A stretch of DNA of 64,000 nucleotides from Azolla caroliniana (Eukaryota > Polypodiophyta), in NCBI GenBank assembly GCA_043228905.1, contig JBHGNT010000003.1, forward strand, positions 4,216,001 through 4,280,000, read 5' to 3'. Made by a program: the position numbers and the translations under genes. The notes below the pieces were generated by a model that saw nothing but the letters and a program-made list of their open reading frames with translations, was not told the origin of the DNA and did no database searches. Below are positions 26,361 to 38,100 of this stretch, piece by piece. The stretch's first letter is position 1. Every line of letters begins with the position of its first letter.

Positions 26361-28508
26361 TCACATTGACGACAGACTCTCTAAAATGTCAGATGACGAA
26401 ATATCGAGAGGAGCATTCACATGACAGCTAACCCTTTCCTGTGCATGACAACTTAATGACCTATACTTGGATGTGGCATATATGTGTTGCATCATGTTGT
26501 TGTTATGTCCACTGAGATAAACCACAACTACACTAATGTCATCGTGGAAATTCCTTCTTGCCCCTGGCTTTATCTTCTTAAGCTCAGAGTATTGCAACGC
26601 ATATTTGCGAGCTGCCTGTTTGAGAGCACATCTCACGATTTTTCTTGCAATACCCTGTGCAAAAATAAAGCCATTAGTTGTGCATTGTATATTGACAAGC
26701 ATGGATGTGTTGAGAACTAGACAAATCACAACATGTCATGCCCAATATATGCCTAGGCAATATTTATGTAAATGTGTATGGTAAAATAGACTAGATGAAG
26801 CATGACTTACTTTTCTAGGGCCTTTTTGTACAATGTCTACTGCTTCTTGATCCGACATCATGTCCCAAAGCCCATCTGATGCGAAGATTAGGAAGCGATC
26901 CGTGGGGCTGAGCTCTTTCTCATACAAAGATGGCTCGGCCGACAACACTGGCTTGTCGAAAGTCAACGGAAGAACACCCGCATTGGACAAGAGAGGGTCA
27001 ACGGTGTTGAACTCTGGACTCTTCAAATACACGTCCCCTATAGATCTCGAAACCTATGGTTCATGAGAAAATCCATAGAGCTTGTTAAAATCAAATGCTT
27101 GGAAAAGCATGTGCTTTGGATCTCTATACTAAAAATTTTGTTTGCAACTTAACACTACCACCACTCACCTGGATGATGCCTTTGACTCTCCACACACCAT
27201 GTTTGAGTGTGACTATGTGCGAATCATGGGGGTGTTGTGCTTTTAGCTCCTTGCGGACCTCGGCATTGCTCGCATTGTGCTCTTCAGACAATCTCACTGC
27301 GATTACTTCATTTTTCTTCGGGCACAAAGTCCCGAGCACGACCCTTGAATCTCCAACGTTAGCGACATAGAGGCGGTTCCCGCATATCGCACCCACAAGG
27401 CAACATGATCCCACCGAAACCATCTTTGGCTTGACTCGCCAGAGCCGATGCACAAAGGCCAGGAACTCTTCCTCCATGGCATTGAAGGCTTTCATGAGGA
27501 CTTTAGACGATACGCCACCGGATTCTCTTGCAAAAACTGTGGAAATTTTCCAAGCCAATTAGAGATCTGTGCATGACTTAGCAGTTATATATGACTAGAT
27601 CGAATCGAATGACATAACATGTGGTTGTAACTAGAATCAGAAATCACTAACAATCCTCATATTAAATGTGGTTGTAAGTATAGCACAAATGATCACTAAC
27701 AATCATGCAATAACATATGGTTGCGAGTAGCATTACAAATGATTGCTAACAATCATGTGATAACATGTAGTTGTAAGTATAATGATCACTAACAATCATG
27801 CAATAACATATGGTTGTGAGTAGCATCACAAATGATCACTAAAAATCATGTGATGACAAAAATTTGTGAGTAAGATCACAAATGATCATTAACAATCATG
27901 CAATAACATATGGTTGTGGGTAAGCATCACAAATGATCACTAACAATCATGTGATAACAAAAGGATTTGAGTAGCATCACAAATGATAACATACAATCGT
28001 GCAATAACATATGATTGTGAGTTTGCATCACAAATGATCACTATGAATTCATGAAATGACATGTGGTTGTAACTAGCATCATGATCACAAATCACAAACA
28101 AAAACATGCCAAAAGGTTAAGTTCTCATAATTATCAATCAGTCTTACATTCGATCTTGGGGAAGAGGCGGTGGGAGATGAAGCGGGACGCATCGGGGCCT
28201 CCGTGTCCATCATAGATTCCGATGAGGGTAGCGTACGGGCCGACCTTGACCTGGCATTGGTCTTCGAGAGAGGCATTGGCTTGAACCACGGCCACGGACA
28301 AATCACCGGCCATGTGGTTGGACGCCGTGTGCTGCTTATACGCGGGCTTGTACAAATTAAGATCTTTATGCCATAGGAGCGCGTCCGGCTGATCGTGGAT
28401 TAGGTTAATATGGAGGTAGTTATCGATCGCCTTGGCGGTTAATGCGCCCGGCTGGCGTAGGACATAGTGCTCTATTACCTTCCAACATGTTGAGAAAAGT
28501 GTGACCAT
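26361..28508 (-). CDS. Protein phosphatase 2C, clade D-like, 4 exons
   Basis: Mg/Mn-dependent Ser/Thr phosphatase. Exons: 28508-28148, 27536-27169, 27053-26811, 26654-26361; splice signals and phases agree, giving 421 residues. Metal-binding and catalytic blocks are [14 protein letters not shown] (Asp100, Gly101), [20 protein letters not shown] followed by DSR (Asp183), [23 protein letters not shown] (Asp303) and [10 protein letters not shown] (Asp362/363). The N-terminus ([20 protein letters not shown]), the ESGG block and the exon pattern resemble plant clade D PP2Cs. Members of that clade dephosphorylate plasma-membrane H+-ATPase and are inhibited by SAUR proteins; whether this copy does so is inference. 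The start is the first ATG of exon 1. Intron 1 is filled by a minisatellite. No key residue is missing. Confidence 0.94.
27600..28085. repeat. Minisatellite of about 50 bp in PP2C intron 1
   Basis: About nine imperfect copies of a unit like acaaatgatcactaacaatc followed by atgcaataacatatggttgtg. Two subtypes (..caataacatatggttg.. and ..gtgataacaaaa/atgt..) alternate, giving a roughly 98-bp higher-order period. It occupies almost the whole 611-nt intron. Confidence 0.85.
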
Positions 28509-29735
28509 ATTTGTTGGTGTGGTAGGGTTTTTTTCAATCTTCTTTTTTCTAGTAGTGGTTAACTTAGTTCAAATCCCCTCCTCCTTTTCTTGCTGTAGAT
28601 TCCTTTTACCTTCCTTCCCTAGAATTTGGAAGCTTTAATGGATCAGATTAATACTAGATCTGGTTTGATTGATTGATTGATAGTGGGAATTAGGGTTGGA
28701 TTCTGGTTGATTGATCGATAGATCGATGGATGGGTTGGGAGTTTTCATAAATATAGTGGATTAGGGTTGGATTATTGGATTAGGGAGGGAGGGGAAGAAG
28801 ATTAATGAGGAGATGCAGGGATTTAAGAAGCAGGAAGATGCAGCAATTAGAGATCAATTGATCAATTGATTATCAGATGGAACAGAAGCAGAAGAAGCAG
28901 AGATCAGAGAGAGAAAGAGGAGAAATGACGAGGAAGGATGGGCGTCCTCAGAAATATATCTAATTTTAAATCATTAAATCAAAATCCGAAATTAAAATTG
29001 GGAAAATTAAAGTCAGAAAATTAATCGGTGACGTGGAAAAGCCGGAAATCAAGCCACTCAATCAATAAAAATAAAAATAAAAACTTTTATTTAATTTAAT
29101 TTATCTGGATAATTATTCTAAATTAAAGAAAAAGCAAATTTCGCACGTGTTTACGAATGTGGGCGTCTGGGATTTTTTGCTTTTTTGTTATTTATCGAAA
29201 ATAAAATGGGATTATAGAAAAATAAAGAAATAGAATAACCTCAAACGAATAAAGTTATAAAATTATAAAAAATAAAAATATGTAGACGAACATATGCATA
29301 AATAAAGAGATTAAATAAGTTAAAAAATAAATAAAAAGACAGACACATATAAATTAAATAAGAAATTTAAAAATTAAATTAAAAATAGAAACAATGGAGA
29401 ATTAACTGGATTAAATGGGGTTTCTTAAATAAATTAAATACAGAATATATATATATATATATATTATATTGAGAATTAATTGGATTAATTGGGAATTTTA
29501 GCAAAATTACAAGATTGGCCCTGCCGTGGATAACGGAACAGAACAGAATTGTACGACTTCTTCTTCTTCTCTCGTTTCTGTCATCGTGCTCATCGTACCC
29601 CGCAAAAACCTTTGACTTTGATTTTTCTATGATATTTTTATGTAACAAAATTAATGAACTATATAGAAAGTAGCGATTGGATTTAGTATGTACACATGTA
29701 CGAATATGTACGTACGTGTGCATCTGTGTATGTCT
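28509..29735. other. PP2C upstream region
   Basis: AT-rich DNA 5' of PP2C. The first 420 bp are purine-rich with gattgattgattg and atcaattgatcaattgat runs and probably contain the promoter and leader. From 28960 it is almost only A and T with an (AT)n run near 29448-29464. No second gene was found. Confidence 0.5.
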
Positions 29736-30070
29736 TTACTACGTAGTTATGTATGTATGTATGTATGTATGCATGTGTGTGGTGTGTATGTTTGTATGTG
29801 TGTGTATGCATGTATGTATGTAGTTATGCATGTATATATATGAATGTCGTATGTGTGTATGTGTACGTACGTACGTATGCATTCATGCATGCATGTGTGT
29901 GTGGTGTGTATGTCTGTATTTATGTTTGTTTGTTTGTGTATTATGTATGCATGTATGCATTCATGCATGCATGCATGCATGCATGCATGCATGTGTGTGT
30001 GGTGTGTATGTCTCTGTCTTTATGTTTGTTTGTTTGTGTATGTATGTGTGCATGCATGCATGCATGTATC
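29736..30070. repeat. (TATG)n/(CATG)n microsatellite block
   Basis: A 330-bp tract of TATG, TGTG and CATG units with two longer internal repeats (tgtgtggtgtgtatgtctgt..tttatgtttgtttgtttgtg). Because the unit is 4 bp, all three frames stay open on each strand, producing spurious ORFs rich in Cys/Val/Met. Confidence 0.9.
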
Positions 30071-33000
30071 ATCTCTCGATTGCTTCACTATGTTCACACC
30101 TCTCTCATTCTTTGACTCCTCAACAACTGGCTGAGCCCATTGTAATTTGTTGGTTGTAGCCTAACGACAGTTGATCGGCATATACCATTATTTAATGGGC
30201 GAATAAGCTTGAAGCCTTGCTATGTCACTGGCCCCTTGATACATGCCTCCCCCTGTTGCATGTCTTGACTAGTAGGTGTCCCTTCCGTCCTGTTAGCTCC
30301 TCGTCATACCATTGATAGTGAGTGAGAAGGACCCTACCACATAGGCACATGTCCATGAACATGGCACAAAGTGCTCTTGTAAACAAGAAACATAATCGTC
30401 GTGAGTATGTTCATGTGCTCTCTTGCACATGCAACCTGGCTAGTAGGTACCCTCCTCCCCCCCTCGTTGCACACATCCCTAGCTAATGAGTATTTCACAC
30501 ATCACTACATCTACAAGTTTATCATGCTAGGTTGTATACATAACTCTTTATTCTTGTGAACCATCACCCGCCCCCGCCCACTTGGTTGGTTCATATCCCC
30601 TTGAGGACGACGTGCTTCCCAAATTTCATGATGTCTCTCGTTGAGACGTAGAAAAGAGAAGTAGATGGGAAAATTTAGTCGCAATCAAGATCTTGCAATA
30701 AAAAAAAAATAGAAGTTTGTCTAGCCCATCACGGGTTGCTTGCTCCCCATTAAGGGGTAACGTTGTTTAATTATTGAACATTAATAACGAAAGGGAGGCT
30801 CTTTTTGAATTAAGAATAATATAAAAACACTAAAAACATAGTGTGCGTGTTGAATTCTCAAACCTACCACATCCACTTGCATTACATTTAGACCTTAGCG
30901 TGTTGAAGCTCATTATGGATGAGCACAAAGAAGGAAGGGAGTCTCTTAATTCTAGCATACAAAAGAAAATTCCATGAAAACCTTGTTATCTATATCTCCT
31001 CATCATGAGAGCATGAGTTATTATTTTTACCTCCAAGCTCCCAAAATGGATTTAAAACAACTCGATTTACATGTGAGAGGGATATTTTCTTTGTTTTCAT
31101 GTTAATGGCACCGTAAAAATGTAACCATCTTCGTAAGAAAACGATAACGTGCACCATATTGTATTATAGGTTTAGGTTGATTCGCAATGCACATTGACAA
31201 AACAAACCCTATGCATTAAAAGTTCTTACCATGTTATGCCTTATGAATGTCCTTTGTTCAAGCCTAGTTTTTTGCAACATTCATTTAGGTATATCTACCT
31301 CTCCCAAATGCATGCCCAAATGCATTTTCACCTACTCTTTAGGAAGATGGCAAGCAAGGAGAGACAGGTGACAAACTTTCTCTTGTAAGGTCATCATATA
31401 TTGTGCCTTTCCATTTTTTTCAACCTACACAATCTTGTACACCCACAATGGCCTTACATGAGAAATGCTCTAAGCTTTCAATTGAAAGGTCACATAAAAG
31501 GAAAACTTACATGGAAATCGGTGAGCCTTGCAACCAGAGTGTTCAAAGGCAATTTCTTTTGACAAAAAATACTTTTTTTTTCTTCCTACTTCAACATTAT
31601 TGTATTAAGCGATAAAAACACAATGACACATACAATGACACATACATTTAGAAAAGTTATCATTGTGACATAGAATATATGCATTATTAATAACAATGAA
31701 TAGTAAGTTTACGACAATATTTTCTCATGGCATGTTGTGTCAATTACTCAATAAATTATAATTCTTTGATATAGTTATTCAAAAGCTGTGGGCGTAGAAC
31801 ACTATGTACTAAAATACAAGGTGAAAGAATGCCCGTAATGTATCACACGAGTGAACACACATGATACTAAATATGTAGTTTCCTAGCATTAAAATGCATG
31901 CTTGCGTTCTCTAAATATGCAACAAGCCAAATGTGGAAAGATGATGTCCTCATCACTATAGTTTAGAATGTGTAACCTAATGTTGCCATATGCAAGTCTC
32001 AAGTATCAAATTTTAGAATTTATGTTGATTAAAAAATTCTACATGTTTCTCATTCAATTTCACTTGGGTTGGTGTTACTGAGGTAATTTTCACAGCTTGA
32101 GGGTTGAAAATGATAGCTTTGGATGACAAAAGGCTATGTCAATACAAAATAAACATATACATATGCTTCCATTGTTTGGAGTGTTGAATAAGTCTATACT
32201 TGTGTGCCTGCCATGCCAGATACATGTGAATGGTGTCATGCATGTGAATGGAAATTATGAAATCATCAAGAATAGTTTTCCAACTCACTAATATTTTAGA
32301 AAACAACTTGTGCACATTCCATAGAATATAGTGAAAAACTATCCTAATGTCTTATTTGTTTAGTTATAACATTTATGTGTCATCATTAATGTTGAGGCAA
32401 GAGTGCGAGGGGTCAACTCGTGAAAAATGTGAAGTGTGCAATTCGTAATATCCAGCAACCATGTGACACAATGTTGATATGGTTGTTAACCACAATCCAA
32501 TTAAAGAATGAGACGTGATAAGTGCAATAATATCACATACCCAATACTAGTACTTATGATGTGCATAGGTGGACTAACGATATGCATAAGTTGACCAAAG
32601 AAAATAACGTGTCTTATAGGAATGTCTTAAGTATAATGATCTTGCAATACTAATCCTTATGAAATGGTTATGAATAGCCTAAAACAAGGGACGTGTCTTG
32701 TCACAACGTATAAAGCACAACATTCCTACAAAAGTTGCAATCAAGAGTTCAATAATCATCACTCTCATGTTTAATCTATTGGATTTGATGAAATTGTTTC
32801 ACATCATGTCCATTGCATACTGATGTTGTATTTGGTTACTACAATTTACAATATAAGCTTGTCAATGTGAGTAGACAATTAATGATATAATGTTAATTCG
32901 TGTTTAGGTGCTAAAAAGATGGAAATTTATCCTTGTTTTGAAAATTATTGTAGCTTTGACCTTTGACACAATTTATCTTTGTTTGATTATGCTACTTGAA

Positions 33001-33370
33001 AGTGAAGGTGTAAACTAAAAGATTAGGTTTTGAGTTCTCTTGAACTTTTTGTAATATTTCTCCCATCGAAAAGCTCTCTAAATACCTTCCCCTTTTAAGA
33101 ACAATGACCTATGTAAGGTAAGTTCTTCTTCAAAATTGAATCTATTGGAGTTCTTCCCTTTTGTTTTCCTTTCTTAGTCAACTTACCTTAGTGCTAAGCT
33201 ATTAGCATATCGAGATAAGGTTGTTAGTTTCAAGTCTAACTTTCACATATGTATCACTCTAATATGGCTCAATTGATCTATTTTTTCATTGTACACAAGA
33301 ATCTTGACTATGGCTATCAACTTGGGGATCCCAATCAGGATCCTATTAACTTCAAGAACTCGTATAAAAG
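30071..33370. other. Gene-free region
   Basis: About 3.3 kb with no supported coding sequence on either strand. There are no long repeats inside it. The stretch 30200-30620 is less AT-rich and may be old transposon sequence, but nothing identifiable is left. Confidence 0.55.
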
Positions 33371-33397
33371 GCCAACTCAAAAGGCAAACATGATGTC

Positions 33398-34070
33398 TGT
33401 TGGTAGACAGGTCCCTCCGGATGGGAAGTGAGAAGACCAGTGCCGACGAACAAACTCGGCCGAGGCCGAAACGGTATGAACCGGATGTGGAGTACCCGAC
33501 TGCGGAGAGTCGGATGGTGTAGACCCGGTATGAACCGGATGTGGAGTACCCGACTGCGGAGAGTCGGATGGTGTAGGCCCGGTATGAACCGGATGAGGAG
33601 TACCCGACTGCGGAGAGCCGGATGGAGCCCATCGAGGCTACATTTGTAAATAGCCGAAAAGTCATATTAGTATAAATATGACTTAGGGCAAAACCTTTTT
33701 AGTTGTAGTTGTAGTGTGTGTGGTGTTGTGATTCTTTGTTGTTGGTGCAAGAAGAAATCAGAGCACGCAACTGTACAGAGAGAGAGAGAGAGACGAGGTC
33801 GTTGCCTCTGTTGTAACCGCCGTCTGTGGCGAAGATCCGAGAGCACAAGGTTGTTGCCTCAGTGATCTCACTGTTGTATATTTCTGCATAGTGACAGTTT
33901 GCAGCTTGTGGGCTGCCGTGGTTTTTTCCCTATTTTGGGGTTTTCCACGTATACCTCCTGTGTACCATTTCTCCTCTTTTGTATCGCGTTTCGTTACCTG
34001 TTTTTCTGTGTATGTAAAGAATCTCGGTTGTGGCCGAGCGTTGGACATAAGGAACGTCAAGTTCTCAACA
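33398..34070 (+). mobile_element. Ty1/copia-type solo LTR (673 bp) with 5-bp target duplication
   Basis: Begins TGTTGGTAGACAGG and ends GTTCTCAACA, so the termini are TGTTG..CAACA inverted repeats. It is flanked on both sides by atgtc (33393-33397 and 34071-34075). Its first 240 bp match, in reverse, the piece at 35935-36130 that is fused to a copia RT/RNase H fragment, which links it to copia. It contains three 54-bp tandem units (33472-33633) and a GA tract at 33777-33794. No internal region is left, so it is a solo LTR formed by LTR-LTR recombination. Confidence 0.88.
33472..33633 (+). repeat. 54-bp tandem repeat, three units, inside the copia solo LTR
   Basis: Units start at 33472, 33526 and 33580, each beginning cggtatgaaccggat and containing gagtacccgactgcggagag. 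Being 18 codons long it gives an 18-residue periodic false ORF on the minus strand. The related LTR piece at 35935-36060 (reverse) has two to three units of the same type. Confidence 0.85.
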
Positions 34071-34293
34071 ATGTCTTACCAAGTCACATAATTTGATCTC
34101 CTCTTGTAATAACATCTTGAAAGTTTCCAACAACGAGAATTCTCAAAGTAATCTACTTTTTTATCTTCTTATACTCAAAAGGCAAACATGATGTCTTACC
34201 AAGTCACATAATTTGATCTCCTCTTGTAATAACATCTTGAAAGTTTCCAACAACGAGAATTCTTAAAGTAATCTACTTTTTTATCTTCTTATA
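34071..34293. repeat. Tandem duplication of about 110 bp flanking the solo LTR
   Basis: The block atgtcttaccaagtcacata.. to ..ttatcttcttat at 34071-34171 is repeated almost perfectly at 34191-34293 (one c/t change in aattctcaaag). The sequence actcaaaaggcaaacatg also occurs before the LTR (33375-33392) and between the two copies (34173-34190). So the locus was tandemly duplicated and the LTR inserted into the first copy, or the reverse. Confidence 0.85.
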
Positions 34294-35022
34294 TGTTGTT
34301 GAACCCCAAATTGTGCTTGAAATACAATGACTTTTTGCAAACGCTAATTATGCCATAACTTGTAATACCTTAGGAACGCAAAAATAGTTTGTAAGTGTGA
34401 TGAAAGTTATTTGGACTCCACTTATGCAAAGACCAATTGGAACATGGGTTTTGAAACCAAAGTTATAGAACTGCATATAAATGTTTTGCAATAGATCTTG
34501 CCACCAAAGAAGTGATAAATAGATGCCAACCATGTTTCGCCAACATTGTGCAAAAGAAACACATTTCACCAACAACATTCCTCTTTCCTAAGGTATCTCC
34601 TAAGTATAATTCCCCAACCATATTTGGATAGATAAACACAAAGTAGCTAAAAATGGAGACGGGAATGATAATACACTTGCACAAGAGGTTGCCACCAAGT
34701 TATGAGCTTTAGAATTCCCCTTTCTCTTGTAGCCCTTTCTACCACCCACATTGCATGCAAATATATTAATTGGCTTATGAAAACATCATTTCTTTTTTAC
34801 CTTGGCAAGCCTCCAAGTTATTGCAAATGTGTGGTCAACAATCAGCCTTAGGTGAAGAGTTAAGACTCCAAAACATTAGTTGCTCATTGCAAAGATGGTA
34901 GTCATTGTATCCTAGACCAAATATGTGAATAACTTATAGGAAACCAATTCTCGTCCAAACTATTCCAAAATTTTCTTATCATCTTGTATTTTAATCAATC
35001 CAAATTTATTTTCCGAACTATG
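34294..35022. other. Unassigned region
   Basis: About 730 bp without a supported gene. Weak minus-strand ORFs (34684-34348) carry no family motif. It ends at the 14-bp sequence aaagatgctcaccc, which recurs after the LINE poly(A) at 40080. Confidence 0.5.
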
Positions 35023-35411
35023 AAAGATGCTCACCCCGCAAGGACTCCAACTTGGAAATGACTGTTGGAAAATGCTAATGCGGTTACATTGTCGTAGTGT
35101 AATTCGCACACTACGTGAAAAATTACATTTTTGGTTTCTCCGGATAGGATATGGAGTACCCAGTGAGAACCGGAAGGAAGAACCGATGAGGACCGAAACC
35201 GGTAAGGAGACCGGCAAGAGCCGGATGAAGAAGGCCGGTGAGAGTTGGTGAGAAACGGACGAAGAGGACCGGTAAGAAGGATCCGGTAAGAACCGGATAA
35301 AGAAAACCGGCGAGAACCGGCAAGAGCCGGATGAAGAAGGCCGGTGAGAGTCTCTCACCAGATGAAGAGACATATTTGTAAATAGAAGAAAGTATAAAAT
35401 TATATATTACA

Positions 35412-35482
35412 TGCATAGGGCAAGATTTGAACCTTGCACCTCCATGTTAATAATGTTAAGCCTTATCATTATACTAGCGTAT
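35412..35482 (-). repeat. tRNA-like box A/box B module in the first gypsy LTR
   Basis: On the minus strand, CTAGTATAATGATAAGG (A-box-like) is followed about 30 nt later by GGTTCAAATCTTGCCC (B-box-like), the layout of a pol III internal promoter. The same module is in the second LTR (37491-37548, with GGTTCGAATCTTGCC). No cloverleaf that would make a functional tRNA is evident. Confidence 0.5.
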
Positions 35483-35504
35483 TATGAATTTTAAAGTTAT
35501 ACTA

Positions 35505-36130
35505 GCGTATTATAAGATATGCTTCGTCTGGGAATGGTAGTCCGCATTCTTAGCAAGATGGATGGCACTTTGACTGTCGCAATAGAGCCGGTATTCATCT
35601 TGCCGGATACCGAGCTCTCCGATGAAGTCCTTCATCCATAATATTTCCTTGCCGGCTTCCACAGCCGCCATGTACTCCGCCTTCGTGGTTGACAATGCAA
35701 CCGTCTTCTGCAGCCTCGACTGCCACGAGACAGCTCCCCTTGCATATGTCATTCCATACCCGGATGTAGACCGGTTGGTATCCACATCAGTTGACATGTC
35801 CGAATCGGTGAAACTGTTGAGTTGAGGTTTTCCGGAGCCGAATCAGAGACACATATTTGAAATGCCCTTCAAATACCGGAGTATCCATTTGACCGCGTTC
35901 CAGTGCTCCTTGCCGGGATTGCTCATAAACCGGGTACTCCTCATCCGGTTCTCACCGGGTCTGCACCATCCGGTTCTTCGTAGCCGGGTACTCCTCATCC
36001 GGTTCTCACCGGGTCTGCACCATCCGGCTCTCCGTAGTCGGGTACTCCTCGTCTGGATTCGGCCTCGGCCAAGTTTGTTCATCATCACTGTTCTTCTCCC
36101 TTCCCATCCGGAGGGACCTGTCTTCCAACA
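35505..36130 (-). pseudogene. Ty1/copia RT end and RNase H fragment fused to a copia LTR end
   Basis: From 36130 downward the minus strand starts with the copia LTR terminus TGTTGGAAGACAGGTCCC, runs about 195 nt into LTR sequence with the 54-bp-type repeats, and then joins directly to coding sequence: NPGKEHWNAVKWILRYLKG (end of RT), later STSGYGMTYARGAVSWQS, TTKAEYMAAVEAGKEILWMK and LYCDSQSAIHLAKN (RNase H with its acidic residues). It stops abruptly after HSQTKHI at about 35515. All of gag, protease, integrase and most of RT are missing, so this is a deletion product. Confidence 0.8.
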
Positions 36131-37101
36131 AAAAGTACTTGGTGTTAGCTCGGGAAGATCTCACAAATCAAGTAGAAGGTCGGGCGCTACGAAGAAAAAC
36201 GTGTTCTGCGGTATGTCAATTTCTTTTGGAAGAAGTGTTTTGCAGGTACGGGTGCGTAGGACAAGTGATTGCGGATCGGGGAGAACTTGACTCTAATAAA
36301 GCTAGGGGATTCTTCGCCAAACATGGAGTTCGGTTAACACTAACAACGGCATACAATCCGGAAGCCAACGGGAAGGTCGAGTGAGGACATAGTCCGATCG
36401 TCAAAGCACTTGCCAAAGCATGCGACGGAAGGGTGATGGATTGGCCGCAGATGCTCTCATATGCACTATGGGCGGATCGGACAACGCATAGCTCCGTAAC
36501 CAGTTATATGCCAGCAGAACTTATGACCCGACAAGCACCGGTAATGCTGACGGAAACCGCAATCGCGACATGGACAATGCTACGATGGAAGGAAGAGATG
36601 AGCCGGGAAGAACTACTAGCGGTCCATATACGACAACTGGAGGGAAGACCGGAAGATGTAGTGGAAGCGTCATGCCGACAACAAGAAGCGTGACTCCAGA
36701 ACAAAAGCCGGTTCGACACCAAGCACCGACTACGACCATGGAAGATTGAAGAAGGAGATTGGGTGATTGTCTATGACAGTAGTTTGGATCATCAACATAC
36801 AATGGTACGAAAGTTCACAAAAAGGTGGTTCGGCCCATATGAGGTTCGGAAAGTTTTCGACAACGGAACTTACCGACTATGTGAGTTGGATGGAACGATG
36901 ATACGAGTGCCTATAGTCGGGAAACGGGTGAAGATTTTCAAGAAGCGGACTGAAGAAGAACCCTATGTGATCCTAGACAAGACCGACAAGAAGGAGCAAT
37001 CAGACGAAGATCGCGGTGATGCGGAAAGCGAGGAAAGTGGATTACAACTCATAGTCGAGTTAAGGGGAGAATTGGAGGAAGTTTCGGATGAAGGTGAATA
37101 G
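36131..37101 (+). pseudogene. Ty3/gypsy integrase fragment
   Basis: Reads KKYLVLAREDLTNQVEGRAL, GCVGQVIADRGELD (second catalytic Asp), FFAKHGVRLTLTTAYNPEAN and GKVE (the catalytic Glu), MLSYALWADRTTHSSVT, FDTKHRLRPWKIEEGDWV, and WFGPYEVRKVFDNGTYRL as in the integrase C-terminal domain. In-frame stops occur after GKVE (36382), after RQQEA (36691) and at the end. The first catalytic Asp and zinc-binding region are cut off by the copia junction at 36130. The acidic tail (KEQSDEDRGDAESEESG) precedes the polypurine tract and 3' LTR. Confidence 0.85.
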
Positions 37102-37572
37102 CAAGCATCGGGGACTTCGGCACATACCAGAGGATGTGCGGGTTCGGCGGGGGCGAGTGTCGTAGTGTAATTCGCACACTACGTGAAAAATTACATTTTT
37201 GGTTTCTCCGGATAGGATATGGAGTACCCAGTGAGAACCGGAAGGAAGAACCGGTGAGGACCGAAACCGGTAAGGAGATCGGCAAGAGCCGGATGAAGAA
37301 GGCCGGTGAGAGTTGGTGAGAAACGGACGAAGAGGACCGGTAAGAAGGATCCGGTAAGAACCGGATAAAGAAAAAACCGGCGAGAACCGGCAAGAGCCGG
37401 ATGAAGAAGGCCGGTGAGAGTCTCTCACCAGATGAAGAGACATATTTGTAAATAGAAGAAAGTATAAAATTATATATTACATGCATAGGGCAAGATTCGA
37501 ACCTTGCACCTCCATGTTAATAATGTTAAGCCTTATCATTATACTAGCGTATTATGAATTTTAAAGTTATAC

Positions 37573-38100
37573 TAAACTTTATCCCATGTAAAATTTCTAG
37601 ACATGCATGGTACAAAAAGTTATTCATGCATAGACACTCAAGTTAAAAAGAAAAGATGAGATAGAAAGCTAATCATGCACATGCAGTGTGCATGAAAACT
37701 AAAGAGAGGAAAAGCATGATGCTTGCATGTGATAAACTTAGACTCTTCCAACACTATATAATGGAAAGAGAGAAAGATGTATAGAAGTTGTTGATTATTT
37801 TACAAGGGTTGATTAATATAATATAATCGTGGGATCCACGAGTTTGCTAACTATTTTTCTCTCTTAATTTGAGTACTCACTAATACACTATACTCGTGGG
37901 ATTCACGAGTTTTTCATATCTTTCTTTCTTACAATATATTTCGTATTCTTAATTGCCTTAGAATTTTCTTTCCTCCTAGTCCAAAACCCTAGCGGTTCCC
38001 ACCCGACTCACGCAACGATCCGGAGCCATAAGGCACGACAACGTTTCACTTACTTTAGGCCAAGAAAAGGGGTCAATTGGGCCCCCCAAACGGGATGGAT
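37573..38100. other. Unassigned transposon-like spacer
   Basis: About 530 bp between the gypsy 3' LTR and the LINE coding part. It has two copies of a short motif (tcgtgggatccacgagttt near 37828, tcgtgggattcacgagttt near 37893) and a TATA-like ctatataatgg near 37753, resembling the 3' part of a plant copia LTR. The element could not be named. Confidence 0.4.

Larger units (their letters stand above)
35090..37572 (+). mobile_element. Chimeric LTR element: Ty3/gypsy 3' part plus inverted copia fragment between two near-identical LTRs
   Basis: Two direct repeats of about 415 bp (35090-35504 and 37158-37572) start TGTCGTAGTG and differ at only about four sites plus one 2-nt indel. A polypurine stretch (ggcgggggcgag) sits just before the second, as expected for a 3' LTR. 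The inner region holds a gypsy integrase C-terminal half (plus) and, next to the first LTR, a copia RT/RNase H piece on the opposite strand. Primer-binding site, gag, protease and gypsy RT are absent. The 3' boundary of the LTRs is uncertain because no clean target duplication was found. Confidence 0.78.

Noticed and set aside
29753-30159. Several overlapping ORFs rich in Cys, Val and Met
   Set aside because: They are translations of a (TATG/CATG)n microsatellite; a 4-bp unit leaves several frames open on both strands.
33243-33665. 140-codon minus-strand ORF with 18-residue periodicity
   Set aside because: Produced by the 54-bp tandem repeats of the copia solo LTR.
34960-35416. Minus-strand ORFs rich in Ser/Pro/Leu/Phe (also at 37049-37486)
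   Set aside because: Both lie wholly within the two gypsy LTRs and repeat each other; they are false frames from the ccgg-rich short repeats.
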